Shown here: positions 14,354 through 22,164 of the stretch, piece after piece | Position numbering within the stretch: position 1 is the stretch's first letter | Layout: each line of letters begins with the position of its first letter | From: a virus | Virus record (IMG/VR): IMGVR_UViG_3300025732_000213 | Span: 1 to 27,577 of that record | Length of the DNA: 27,577 nt | Reading direction: 5' to 3' (one strand) | The notes under the pieces: model-generated | Databases searched by the model: none | What the model saw: the letters and a program-made list of their open reading frames with translations, nothing else | Told to the model about the DNA's origin: nothing | Position numbers and translations under genes: made by a program

Positions 14354-14800
14354 TTAAGGAATAGAAGGCCATTGTATTTCTTCTATAGAAGTTGCATTTA
14401 AATTATTTTGAGGTACGTCTCGTAAAGCTTGCCTGTAATTAGTCCAATCAAGTTTTTTACTTTGTGTAATAGGTGCATCTTCAAGTTGAGTCCAGTCACT
14501 ATAATATAACTTTCCATCTCTAAGTCGCCTAACTTCGTCCCAAAATCTATCTGACTTAAATGTCCACTCACCATTTTCCCAATCGTAAAAAAAATTTGGT
14601 TTTGGAGTTCTTGTAATCCAAGCTTGTTCAACATAGCCCCAAATATGAGTCTTGGAAAACTCTGTCAAATTTATAGATATATCCATATGTTTTATCAGTA
14701 GATCTCCGACCATACTACCGTCGGGCCACTGGTTATCGTCTCCTGGAGAACACCATTGTTGAATCTCTCCTGACGAATTTAAAAAAGCTACATTTATCAT
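14354..14800 (-). CDS. Tail fibre assembly chaperone-like protein
   Basis: This 148-residue protein has a C-terminal segment of about residues 89-130 (VRRLRDGKLYYSDWTQLEDA, then ITQSKKLDWTNYRQALRDVP). It matches the short motif RD..L..SDWTQL.DA....K..W..YRQALRD of phage tail-fibre assembly proteins. The N-terminal part is less conserved. It follows the fibre genes with a TAATG overlap, as expected for a chaperone. The family pattern is clear; the precise partner is inferred from position. Confidence 0.85.
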   Translation of the reverse strand: MINVAFLNSSGEIQQWCSPGDDNQWPDGSMVGDLLIKHMDISINLTEFSKTHIWGYVEQAWITRTPKPNFFYDWENGEWTFKSDRFWDEVRRLRDGKLYYSDWTQLEDAPITQSKKLDWTNYRQALRDVPQNNLNATSIEEIQWPSIP

Positions 14801-15507
14801 TAAGATACTACCTCCACAATCATATAATCTCGTTTAGAATTAGTGCCTAAATAGTAGTTAGAAACTGTGCTCCAATCAGGCCTTACTACACCTTGTAGTA
14901 TATATACATGCCTTAAAGTTATAACACTAGTACTATGGTTAAAATGTGCTAAAGATCCAAAAAATGTCCAGTAATCTGGGCTATAAGGAGGAACTGCAGC
15001 ATTATAGAGTACATCCCCAACAAAAGAAGTTGCTGTCACATATACATTATTAAAATTTACCCCTGCTGGGCAAGTGAAAGTAGTCTCACTAACTCCAGTT
15101 AGCGTCCCTACTGATAGTATATTAAAACTGTATTGAGTACTGCCACTAAATAAAATTTCTCCGTTACTTTTTTTAACTTCTAGGCCATACCCTGAGGATG
15201 CGGGAGTTATGTTGTCTTGCCTTGAAAACTTAACATATTTAATTCCATCAGTTACGCCAAATAATTGTTCTTCAATATCGTTATAGCCTGCAAATCTTCC
15301 TATGTGTGGAGAATAAAAAACAGCACCAGATTCTCCATCTTGTGGTCTTGCTAATAGTATAACATCTGAGCCCATTGTGTAAGAAGGATTTGCTCCATAA
15401 CCATTTACACTAACTGGGCCGGAAGTGCTATAATAATTAGGAAAACTTTGTTCACTGTTAAAAACTATTCTACCTGAATTATTTAAAACTTCTATGCCAT
15501 ATGCCAT
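14800..15507 (-). CDS. Tail/virion protein with YGLEV modules
   Basis: This 235-residue protein contains two copies of a module beginning AYGIEVLNNSGRIVFNS and GYGLEVKKSNGEILFSG, about 105 residues apart. Similar modules occur in phage structural proteins of unknown detail. The same module ends the 1193-residue protein (NYGLEIYNSSETKVL). It is probably part of the tail fibre or a tip attachment protein. It lies between the large fibre gene and the assembly chaperone-like gene. Confidence 0.72.
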   Translation of the reverse strand: MAYGIEVLNNSGRIVFNSEQSFPNYYSTSGPVSVNGYGANPSYTMGSDVILLARPQDGESGAVFYSPHIGRFAGYNDIEEQLFGVTDGIKYVKFSRQDNITPASSGYGLEVKKSNGEILFSGSTQYSFNILSVGTLTGVSETTFTCPAGVNFNNVYVTATSFVGDVLYNAAVPPYSPDYWTFFGSLAHFNHSTSVITLRHVYILQGVVRPDWSTVSNYYLGTNSKRDYMIVEVVS

Positions 15508-15508
15508 T

Positions 15509-18500
15509 TTAATCCCTCAATACAAAATAGTACACATTTCTGGATTGAGATGTGCCGCCTGCTTCTACTCTATCAATTTTTAGTGTAAAAGAACCGCTAG
15601 CTATAGTATAATAATAAGCTAATTTTGGATCATAATCTCCATGCTCTGTTATAAGAATTTGCCAAGAGTCATCTGTAGGGCTTATGCCGGTTACAGATAT
15701 AGCCGAAGAGCTATAAGTTGCTACTGTAGTTCCCACTGTTATAGTTGCAGACCCTGCAGTTACTAATCTTGGAACTCTACTACTAACTGCGAGAACTTTT
15801 GTTTCAGAGCTATTGTATATTTCTAGTCCGTAGTTTGAAGTGTTAATATCAGATGCAGTAGTAGTTGAAAAAGTTCCTGCAACTCCCCCTATGGTAAGGG
15901 TAGTAGATGTTGTTATATTTTGTTGATTTGAAGAAGTGTGCCTTACTTTAAAAGTATCATTTACTGAAGCGGTTCCATTTTGCGAAGTCCAAGTGCCTGA
16001 ATTATTCTTTTCATACTCCCCATTTGAAATGCTAACTGCTGTCGTTGTATTAATTCCTGTCACAGTTATAGCATTACTAGCGTATACTTGATTTTTTGTG
16101 GCTCCATTAATTGAATTAAAACTAAACTGATCGGGGGTACTGTCCGTAGCAGAACCAGCTGTTGTAATAGAATAAGTATCACTAGTGCCCCCTACAGTAA
16201 GAGTAGTTGAAACTGCGGTTCCTGTAAGAGTAGAAGAAGTTAACCTTAGTTGAAATTTATCATTTACACTAGCTGTGCCATTTGATGCAGTATAGGCCCC
16301 CCAGGCCCCGCCAGTAAATTTTCTATATTGACCACTCCCTCCAGAAATACTTACTGTTACTGAAGTGTCTATTCCTGTAATAGTTACTTCATTTGAAGTA
16401 TAAGGTAAATTAGTAGCGGCATCCGAGACATCTGTAAAGCTAAAAGCATCTGGAGTACTGTCAAAATTATTTCTAGTTATATTATAAGTAGTAGCATTTA
16501 CATGTAATCCATCTCCACCACTGCTGGTAGCTACATTTGCTGTTATATAGTAAGTTTTAGTCGCTCCAATAGCTGGAACATTGCTTATAGTCATAAGCAC
16601 ATCAGTAGTAGCTGACCCTAAAATAGTTCCAGAATAACTATCTAATCTTACATAGTACGTTGTGTTTGTACTACCATTTTGTACAGTAACTGTATGGGTG
16701 CTAGCTCCCACAACTATAGGGCTGTTAGTAGCGGTAGTTATGCTAGTATCGGGTGCAATGTATCCTGCGGTATAAGCAACACTAGTACTATAAAGTGATG
16801 CGTTAGTATTACGAGAAGCCCAGTAGTATCTAGTAGTGCCTCTGGCTTGAGTGAAGGTATTACCAGCCTGCCAGCCAGTAGACGGCAATGAGTTAGTAGT
16901 AGTCTGAGCGTACTGTAGTGTACCTCCGCCCACTCCATTAACAGACATATTAACTGTTGCAGTAACATTAACTGCAGCGGCGTTATTATCAGTTACTGAC
17001 CCTATAACGGGATCTTGGTTACGAGTTATAGTATAAGTAGTAGCGTTAAAATGAGTAGTATTGTCTCCTCCACTAGCTGTACTTCTAGTAGCGGTTATAT
17101 AATAAGTACTAGTACTACCTGCGGCTGGAACATCATTTACAGTAATAGCAACACTAGTAGTACTAGGAGTTCCAGTAGCTAATATGGTTCCAGTATAGCT
17201 ACCAGACCTTACATGGTAAGTAGTATTAGAATCCCCATTAGCTATAGTTACCTGATGGCTAGTAGCTCCTGGAACTACAGGGCTATTGGTTGTCGTTGTA
17301 ATAGTACTATCAGGAGATAAATAACCAACTGCATCTGCAACACTAGCGCTATAAAGTGATACATTAGTATTACGAGAAGCCCAATAGTATCTAGTAGCTC
17401 CTCTTGGATGAGTAAAGGTATTACCGGCCTGCCAGCCAGTGGCCGGTAATGCGTTAGTAGTAGTCTGAGCGTACTGTAGTGTACCTCCACCTACTCCATT
17501 AACAGACATATTAACTGTTGCAGTAACATTGGCTGCAGCAGCATTATCATCTGTTACTGAGCCTATAACGGGATCTTGATTACGCGTTATAGTGTAAGTT
17601 GTAACATTAAAATGAGTAGTATTATCTCCACCACTAGCTGTACTTCTAGTAGCAGTTATATAATAAGTATTAGTTCCTCCCTGAGCTGGAACGTCATTTA
17701 CAGTAATGGCAACACTAGTAGTACTAGGGATTCCAGTAGCTAATATTGTTCCACTATAGCTACCAGACCTCACATGGTAAGTAGTATTAGAATCCCCATC
17801 AGAGATAGTAACCTGATGGCTAGCAGCTCCTGGAGCTACAGGGCTATTATTTGTAAGCGTAACAGTTGTATCAGGAGATAAATAACCAACTGCATCAGCA
17901 ACACTAGCGCTATAAAGTGATACATTAGTATTACGAGAAGCCCAGTAGTATCTAGTAGCTCCTCTAGGGTGAGCAAAGGTATTACCAGCCTGCCAGCCAG
18001 TGGACGGCAATGAGTTAGTAGTAGTCTGAGCGTACTGTAGTGTACCCCCGCCTACTCCATTAACAGACATATTAACTGTTGCAGTAACATTGGCTGCAGC
18101 AGCATTATCATCTGTTACTGATCCTATGACGGGATCTTGGTTACGAGTTATATTATAAGTATTAACATTAAAGTGTGTGGTATTATCGCCACCACTAACG
18201 GTACTTTTAGTAGCCGTTATGTAATAAGTATTAGTGCTTCCTGCGGCCGGAACATCATTTACAGTAATAGTAACACTAGTAAGAGATGGGGGCGGAGATC
18301 CGGTAGCTAATATTGTTCCAGTATAACTACCGGATCTCACATGATAAGTATCATATTCAGATGCGTCAGCTATTGTAACTTGGTGACTAGTCGCTCCTGG
18401 GGCCACGGGGCTATTATTTGTAAGCGTAACAGTTGTATCAGGCGATAAGTATCCAACGGCATATGTTACACTTGAGCTATAAAGAGATACATTAGTATTA

Positions 18501-19090
18501 CGAGAAGCCCAGTAGTATCTAGTAGTTCCCCGAGCTTGCGTAAATGTATTACTAGCCTGCCAGCCAGTGGCAGGTAATGAGTTAGTAGTAGTTTGAGCAT
18601 ACTGTAATGTACCGCCCCCACTTCCACTAGAGGATAAGTTTACTGTAGTTGTTACTTGACTTACAGCGACATTGTTATCTGTTACACTGCCAATTACGGG
18701 AGCGGTGCCTACTCCATCGTCCCAAACAACAACTCTAGTAAGACCTGCCGATGAACCAAAAACACTTGCAGCTCCAGACCATGTCCAAGTATTTCCTCCA
18801 CTAAAACTTGCTGAAGTTCTATTAAAAGTGGTTCCGTTTACATCCATTGTGGCCCATCCACCGTTAGTAACGGTGCCGGCCATCTTAAAAATAAGGTTTG
18901 AGGCTAGGCTATTTGTATATATTTGGTTAATATTTGCACCAGAGTATATATTACTGGTGCCGTCGACTATACTACCAAAAGCGGCGGGAGCTTGCCCTGT
19001 TCTACTGTAGCCCGCATAAGTGGTTTGAAACGGGGGATCTCCTGTAGTAAAAGCGCCTGTAGTAACTGTTTGGGTATCAAGAGTTGCCAT
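15509..19090 (-). CDS. Large repetitive tail fibre-like protein
   Basis: This 1193-residue Ser/Thr/Asn-rich, cysteine-poor protein has a unique N-terminus (about 1-130). Then come four tandem units of about 187 residues (each starting near PVIGSVTD and containing GGGTLQYAQTTTN, GATRYYWASRNTN and TYHVRSGSY). After these are two units of about 106 residues starting DSTPDAFSF or DSTPDQFSF with Ig-like beta segments, then a C-terminal YGLEI module. Such beta-rich repeats are typical of adhesive tail fibres. Its start shares one base with the stop of the gene upstream (TAATG). Receptor binding is inferred. Confidence 0.82.
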   Translation of the reverse strand: MATLDTQTVTTGAFTTGDPPFQTTYAGYSRTGQAPAAFGSIVDGTSNIYSGANINQIYTNSLASNLIFKMAGTVTNGGWATMDVNGTTFNRTSASFSGGNTWTWSGAASVFGSSAGLTRVVVWDDGVGTAPVIGSVTDNNVAVSQVTTTVNLSSSGSGGGTLQYAQTTTNSLPATGWQASNTFTQARGTTRYYWASRNTNVSLYSSSVTYAVGYLSPDTTVTLTNNSPVAPGATSHQVTIADASEYDTYHVRSGSYTGTILATGSPPPSLTSVTITVNDVPAAGSTNTYYITATKSTVSGGDNTTHFNVNTYNITRNQDPVIGSVTDDNAAAANVTATVNMSVNGVGGGTLQYAQTTTNSLPSTGWQAGNTFAHPRGATRYYWASRNTNVSLYSASVADAVGYLSPDTTVTLTNNSPVAPGAASHQVTISDGDSNTTYHVRSGSYSGTILATGIPSTTSVAITVNDVPAQGGTNTYYITATRSTASGGDNTTHFNVTTYTITRNQDPVIGSVTDDNAAAANVTATVNMSVNGVGGGTLQYAQTTTNALPATGWQAGNTFTHPRGATRYYWASRNTNVSLYSASVADAVGYLSPDSTITTTTNSPVVPGATSHQVTIANGDSNTTYHVRSGSYTGTILATGTPSTTSVAITVNDVPAAGSTSTYYITATRSTASGGDNTTHFNATTYTITRNQDPVIGSVTDNNAAAVNVTATVNMSVNGVGGGTLQYAQTTTNSLPSTGWQAGNTFTQARGTTRYYWASRNTNASLYSTSVAYTAGYIAPDTSITTATNSPIVVGASTHTVTVQNGSTNTTYYVRLDSYSGTILGSATTDVLMTISNVPAIGATKTYYITANVATSSGGDGLHVNATTYNITRNNFDSTPDAFSFTDVSDAATNLPYTSNEVTITGIDTSVTVSISGGSGQYRKFTGGAWGAYTASNGTASVNDKFQLRLTSSTLTGTAVSTTLTVGGTSDTYSITTAGSATDSTPDQFSFNSINGATKNQVYASNAITVTGINTTTAVSISNGEYEKNNSGTWTSQNGTASVNDTFKVRHTSSNQQNITTSTTLTIGGVAGTFSTTTASDINTSNYGLEIYNSSETKVLAVSSRVPRLVTAGSATITVGTTVATYSSSAISVTGISPTDDSWQILITEHGDYDPKLAYYYTIASGSFTLKIDRVEAGGTSQSRNVYYFVLRD
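15845..16462 (-). repeat. Two tandem intragenic repeats, about 318 bp units
   Basis: Two units start at DSTPDAFSF and DSTPDQFSF (plus-strand tactgtc ending at 16462 and 16144, 318 bp apart). They share TAVSTTLTVGG- and NGTASVNDKF-like segments. They are more diverged than the large units. Confidence 0.78.
16465..18700 (-). repeat. Tandem intragenic repeats, about 561-567 bp units
   Basis: The string reading cctat(a/g)acgg on the plus strand recurs at 17001, 17562 and 18123, with a diverged copy at 18690, giving spacings of 561, 561 and 567 bp. Units 2 and 3 are near-identical over long stretches; the outer copies are more diverged. All spacings are multiples of three and the repeats encode the fibre's large modules. 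Confidence 0.9.
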
Positions 19091-19413
19091 TACCAGGGAA
19101 TTCCTAGACCCCTTCTAAATAGGGGGTCTCTTTGTGCTAACATGTTGGCGGCTACGGCCTCTTCGGCAGAATGCCCGTTTGGAAAAAGTTGGTCTAGTGT
19201 ATTTTTTACCCAGGAGATTGCTTGTTCTTCTGTTAGAGTTTCCCAGGGAATAAAATTTTGTATATTTTCCACGTCGAGTTGTACGTTTCCCCAATTGTAT
19301 CCCATATCGGGGCCATCGTGAATTTCCACCCACCAGTGAATGTTTTTGACCACTTTTTGCAGTGTGCCAAGTTCTTCGATATATTCTAGCTCTCTTATTT
19401 TCCACACAAACAT
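19090..19413 (-). CDS. Phage structural-region protein, unknown function
   Basis: This 107-residue protein begins MFVWKIRELEYIEELGTLQK and ends with DPLFRRGLGIPW. The central segment FIPWETLTEEQAISWVKNTL matches a pattern found in small proteins of tail regions in aquatic phages (NFI....LTE.QVI.WVK..L, ending PW). It directly precedes the large fibre gene and shares one base with it (TAATG). It is probably a small virion or tail-assembly component; no activity is known. Confidence 0.75.
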   Translation of the reverse strand: MFVWKIRELEYIEELGTLQKVVKNIHWWVEIHDGPDMGYNWGNVQLDVENIQNFIPWETLTEEQAISWVKNTLDQLFPNGHSAEEAVAANMLAQRDPLFRRGLGIPW

Positions 19414-19428
19414 AAATTTTTCCTTAAT

Positions 19429-19504
19429 TGGTGCTCCCGGAGAGACTCGAACTCCCGACCCACTGAGTACAAATCAGTAGCTCTACCAACTGAGCTACAG
19501 GAGC
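19429..19504 (-). tRNA. tRNA-Thr(UGU)
   Basis: Acceptor GCTCCTG/CGGGAGC, D-arm GCTCAGTTGGTAGAGC, anticodon stem ACTGA/TCAGT with loop TTTGTAC (TGT), T-arm GGGAG-TTCGAGT-CTCTC, encoded CCA. It begins one base after the stop codon of the upstream gene, so it has no separate promoter. It is isolated from the main cluster. Confidence 0.95.
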
Positions 19505-19792
19505 TTATCTTTTATATCTTGAGTCAAGACGAATATAAGGATTTTCAAAAACATTTTTTTGTAGCATCCATGTCGAAGGATATCGAAAAGGCTCTAATAC
19601 GCTTCGAGAAGCTACAGTTTGAAAGTCCAATGTTAAATATCTTAGCCAACCAGATTCCGCTTCTTCTAATTTTTCAATTGGAATAGCATTGAACAACTTG
19701 TATGGATCAGATAAAATCATTACATCCATACCAATAAATTCGAATCGAGTAGGATGCCATGTAATTGTTGCTATACTATTTAAGGGATGCAT
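19505..19792 (-). CDS. Hypothetical protein, 95 residues
   Basis: I do not recognise this protein. It has no membrane segment or cysteine pair. It reads MHPLNSIATITWHPTRFEFI with later GWLRYLTLDFQTV and EPFRYPSTW. It overlaps the ParB-like gene by 17 bp and its stop abuts tRNA-Thr, showing tight packing. It may work with the ParB-like protein, by position only. Confidence 0.68.
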   Translation of the reverse strand: MHPLNSIATITWHPTRFEFIGMDVMILSDPYKLFNAIPIEKLEEAESGWLRYLTLDFQTVASRSVLEPFRYPSTWMLQKNVFENPYIRLDSRYKR

Positions 19793-20195
19793 AATAATAC
19801 ATTAAAAAGATTGCCTCAATTGGAGTTTCTACTTCTACGCAATCAATACTAGTTATACTATTGCGTTCTGCAATTGTAAGTCGTTGATTTCCAAATAAAC
19901 ATAAGTAAGTTTTTTCTGCATCATAAGGTGAAATATAACTTTTATTTACATTTACAATTGCATGATGATAGGCAACTTTTGTATTTTTTGTTACAATAAT
20001 TGGATTTTTCATTCCATTTGCTAAAATATCTTTTTCTAGCGAAAAAAATCCAGGCTCAAGTAATCTACTTTTTCGAGTAACACAATTTGCAATTTCTTTG
20101 GTTTCAATATGCTTTACGAAAAAAGTTCGTTTAACTTCAGTTAAATTTTCATCAAAAAATACTCGAGTAACCTTCGAGTTATTGTGTGCTTTCAT
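19776..20195 (-). CDS. ParB/sulfiredoxin-like domain protein
   Basis: A 139-residue protein resembling the ParB-like nuclease fold. LEKDILANGMKNPIIVTKNT matches the ...L..SI...G...PI.V segment. YLCLFGNQRLTIAERNSITS then matches the G.HR...A...G...I motif, with Asn-Gln-Arg in place of the usual Gly-His/Glu-Arg. Such domains bind nucleotides or DNA and some modify DNA or proteins. It lies between the spanin genes and tRNA-Thr, overlapping the outer spanin gene by 17 bp. The fold call is from pattern only. Confidence 0.62.
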   Translation of the reverse strand: MKAHNNSKVTRVFFDENLTEVKRTFFVKHIETKEIANCVTRKSRLLEPGFFSLEKDILANGMKNPIIVTKNTKVAYHHAIVNVNKSYISPYDAEKTYLCLFGNQRLTIAERNSITSIDCVEVETPIEAIFLMYYYASLK

Positions 20196-20511
20196 CTATT
20201 TTTTGATAAAAAAGTATTGCGTTTTGAGATTCTTTTATATATCGCCGAAGCTCTTGAACATTATGAGCTAAGCTCTGATACCCAGCCGGAGTAACAGCAT
20301 AAAAAACTCCACTTGATACATCTTGAATTTCTTTTAAAAATACTTCTAAATTTTTTTCGGATACCACATAAAACTTAACTGGTTTGAGGCTTACAGCTTC
20401 GATAGGAGGAGGATTGAGTACAAGAGGTTTAGGGCAGTCTTGCACTATAGGAGGTGGAGGAGCAGATGCACAGCCGCTTAAAAATAGAGAAAGAAAAAAT
20501 ATTTTTTTCAT
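20179..20511 (-). CDS. Outer spanin (Rz1-like lipoprotein)
   Basis: This 110-residue lipoprotein has signal MKKIFFLSLFLSGC with lipobox LSGC (Cys14). The mature part starts ASAPPPPI and is proline-rich at first, then helical. Outer spanins link to the inner spanin and fuse the membranes at lysis. The mature part (97 residues) is long for an Rz1. A 4-bp ATGA overlap ties it to the inner spanin gene, so they are separate rather than embedded genes. Confidence 0.83.
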   Translation of the reverse strand: MKKIFFLSLFLSGCASAPPPPIVQDCPKPLVLNPPPIEAVSLKPVKFYVVSEKNLEVFLKEIQDVSSGVFYAVTPAGYQSLAHNVQELRRYIKESQNAILFYQKIDESTQ

Positions 20512-20924
20512 TTTGTCATTTTACTCTGAAACTCAGATGTTTCCGTCTCTATTGTTTGAAACACTTCTTCAGTAGCGCGATTTACTCGCAGTTCAATAAG
20601 CTCTGGTTTTTTCTGTGACAATTGTTGTAAATTATGTCGCTCAAATATCTGCAGTGCTTTATTTACTTCTTTTCGCACTTCTGCATTTTGTGAGTAAACA
20701 TTATTTAGTCTTTCGCTCTGTACTGCAACTTCAGCTTGAAAAGTTGAAAATTGTGCAGATAAAGCAGAAAATTGTTGTTCTTTTTGCTGTACTTGAAGCT
20801 CAAGATTTTCATTTGTTTTCTTGAGCATTTCTACACGAATATATAAAAAGCCGAGAGACCCCGCTACGGCGAGTAACCCAACAATCATTAAGTTGTTTTT
20901 AAGCCCCGCGAGCCAGATCATCAA
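20508..20924 (-). CDS. Inner spanin (Rz-like)
   Basis: This 138-residue protein has one N-terminal transmembrane helix (about 11-29, NLMIVGLLAVAGSLGFLYI). A long coiled coil follows (about 32-110, ENLELQVQQKEQQFSALSAQ onward), with a charged C-terminus. This topology, position after lysozyme and the lipoprotein gene downstream identify an Rz-type inner spanin. It overlaps the lysozyme gene by 26 bp. A second ATG lies one codon in. Confidence 0.88.
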   Translation of the reverse strand: MMIWLAGLKNNLMIVGLLAVAGSLGFLYIRVEMLKKTNENLELQVQQKEQQFSALSAQFSTFQAEVAVQSERLNNVYSQNAEVRKEVNKALQIFERHNLQQLSQKKPELIELRVNRATEEVFQTIETETSEFQSKMTK

Positions 20925-21405
20925 TAGTTCTCATGCGAGCAACTAGTCGCTTTGATCGATCGCCAACTTGACGATACCAACGGCTATCTTCCATTTGAAG
21001 TGCTGCCTCCGACCAGTTGTGCTCATAGACAGCCGCGATCAACTTCTTAAACTTCATGAAGCGATCGCGACCTAAATTAAACAACATATTTATGAGTATT
21101 TCTTGCGCTTCCGCAGGTATGGTTTCCCAGTTATTGAATATGACTCGAAAATCAGAAATTGCAATGGCGAGGTCATTATTGAGCAACTCGCGACACTGAT
21201 CTTCAGTTATGCTGTCTCCTAGTTTTAGATCACAAATACCAGGCGGATCATTTTTCTTTATAAGATGACCTATACCGACGGTCAGAAGTCCTTCAGTATC
21301 GTGATATGCTTTCAGTTTTCTGCCTTCATCAATCTCAATCTGACGCATGAGACGGTTCATATTTATTTTATTCATATCGTACCTAGGAAACCACCCTTTA
21401 CTCAT
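20899..21405 (-). CDS. Endolysin, T4-type lysozyme (GH24)
   Basis: This muramidase cleaves the glycan strands of peptidoglycan. IEIDEGRKLKAYHDTEGLLT carries Glu27, Asp36 and Thr42, with the same 9- and 6-residue spacing as Glu11-Asp20-Thr26 of T4 lysozyme. GIGHLI follows. The rest (EAQEILINMLFNLGRDRFMK, SRWYRQVGDRSKRLVARM) fits the helical C-lobe. No signal peptide or anchor is seen, so a holin is needed. The start at 21405 follows the 31-residue gene; ATG 21375 or 21360 would match T4 length better and cannot be excluded. Confidence 0.95.
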   Translation of the reverse strand: MSKGWFPRYDMNKINMNRLMRQIEIDEGRKLKAYHDTEGLLTVGIGHLIKKNDPPGICDLKLGDSITEDQCRELLNNDLAIAISDFRVIFNNWETIPAEAQEILINMLFNLGRDRFMKFKKLIAAVYEHNWSEAALQMEDSRWYRQVGDRSKRLVARMRTIDDLARGA

Positions 21406-21409
21406 TTAA

Positions 21410-21505
21410 TTACAAAAGTTGGGATGCTTGTGCTACAGCCGTGAGGCACATAAGACAAAGCATTGCTATGCCCATATGATGTAGTACAATTTCAAGCTTA
21501 TTCAT
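21410..21505 (-). CDS. 31-residue membrane protein, holin candidate
   Basis: A short frame (ATG 21505, TAA 21410-21412) fits exactly between hsp20 (stop at 21506) and lysozyme. It encodes one hydrophobic segment (residues about 11-27, MGIAMLCLMCLTAVAQA) with charges only near the N-terminus (K3, E5). Location directly before the endolysin suggests a holin or lysis regulator, though it is unusually small. The tail AQASQLL could also be read as a signal peptide end. Function is inferred. Confidence 0.5.
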   Translation of the reverse strand: MNKLEIVLHHMGIAMLCLMCLTAVAQASQLL

Positions 21506-21892
21506 TTATTTAATCTCAATATACTTGGCGGGGTTAATTGCCCTAGGTTTGAAAGTAATTTTAAGAAGCCCGTCCTGAAACGAAGCATTCGTTACTTCCA
21601 GATTTTTCGGAACAAAAAAACTGCGCCGGAAGGCTTTGCTGCTAATACCCTTATGAATATAAGTTTCTGTACCTTCTGATTTATCGCCTTCAATCGTAAG
21701 CAAACCGATATCAAAATGAATCTTAACACTTTCTTTGGACCAGCCAGGAAGTGCTAGATCAACTCGATATTCATTTTCTGTAAGCTGTACGACATTAAAG
21801 CGAGGAAAAGCATCTACATTTAGATTGCCAAAAAAGTCATTAAAAAACTTGTCACCACCCACAAAGAAGTGGTCCAATAGTCTAGTAGTCAT
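21506..21892 (-). CDS. Small heat-shock protein Hsp20/IbpA type
   Basis: This 128-residue chaperone has an alpha-crystallin domain at about 31-116 (FNVVQLTENEYRVDLALPGW, then LLTIEGDKSE, then the conserved ASFQDGLLKITF). A C-terminal I-x-I motif (IEI, 125-127) docks neighbouring subunits. The N-terminus is short. It holds unfolding proteins in an ATP-independent way. AGGAGATAA precedes the ATG. It lies immediately downstream of the tmRNA and may share its transcript. Confidence 0.94.
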   Translation of the reverse strand: MTTRLLDHFFVGGDKFFNDFFGNLNVDAFPRFNVVQLTENEYRVDLALPGWSKESVKIHFDIGLLTIEGDKSEGTETYIHKGISSKAFRRSFFVPKNLEVTNASFQDGLLKITFKPRAINPAKYIEIK

Positions 21893-21987
21893 ATTTATCT
21901 CCTTGAAAATAAACTTGCCCCTTACGGAAGCAATAATGAAAAGAAAGTTTTTCTGTTGCCAGGGAAACTTTCAAACCCCGAGAAACC

Positions 21988-22032
21988 TTACGCTGCTAGA
22001 GCGAAGTCCTCAGAATAAACATCATCATTTGC
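21988..22032 (-). other. tmRNA tag reading frame
   Basis: The resume codon GCA (22032-22030) opens 14 codons reading ANDDVYSEDFALAA before TAA at 21990-21988. The AND start and ALAA end are typical of proteolysis tags; ALAA is the ClpXP/ClpAP-type degron end. The preceding AAAATAAAC fits the A-rich resume region. Confidence 0.93.
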
Positions 22033-22138
22033 GTTTATTTTAATTTGCATCTTCGACCGAGAAATCTCAATCCTAACGACTTTCGCATTGCCGATTCTCC
22101 GCATTACTTTCGGTTGCCTGTCGAATCCTGACACCCCC

Positions 22139-22164
22139 ACTAAAATATATTGAACAATACACTT
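22139..22164 (-). other. Excised spacer between the two tmRNA pieces
   Basis: An AT-rich 26-base segment joins the encoded CCA of the acceptor piece to the first G of the coding piece. In permuted tmRNAs this loop is removed, giving a 3' CCA and a mature 5' end (the latter by RNase P). Removal here is inferred. Confidence 0.82.

Noticed and set aside
16465-18700. Repeats considered as a CRISPR array or mobile element
   Set aside because: Units are about 561 bp, in frame and coding. There are no short spaced repeats, inverted ends or transposase.
18672-19321. Plus-strand frames of 112 and 132 codons opposite the fibre and 107-residue genes
   Set aside because: Both sit antisense to well-supported genes with typical shadow composition. 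No genes on the plus strand are supported anywhere in the window.
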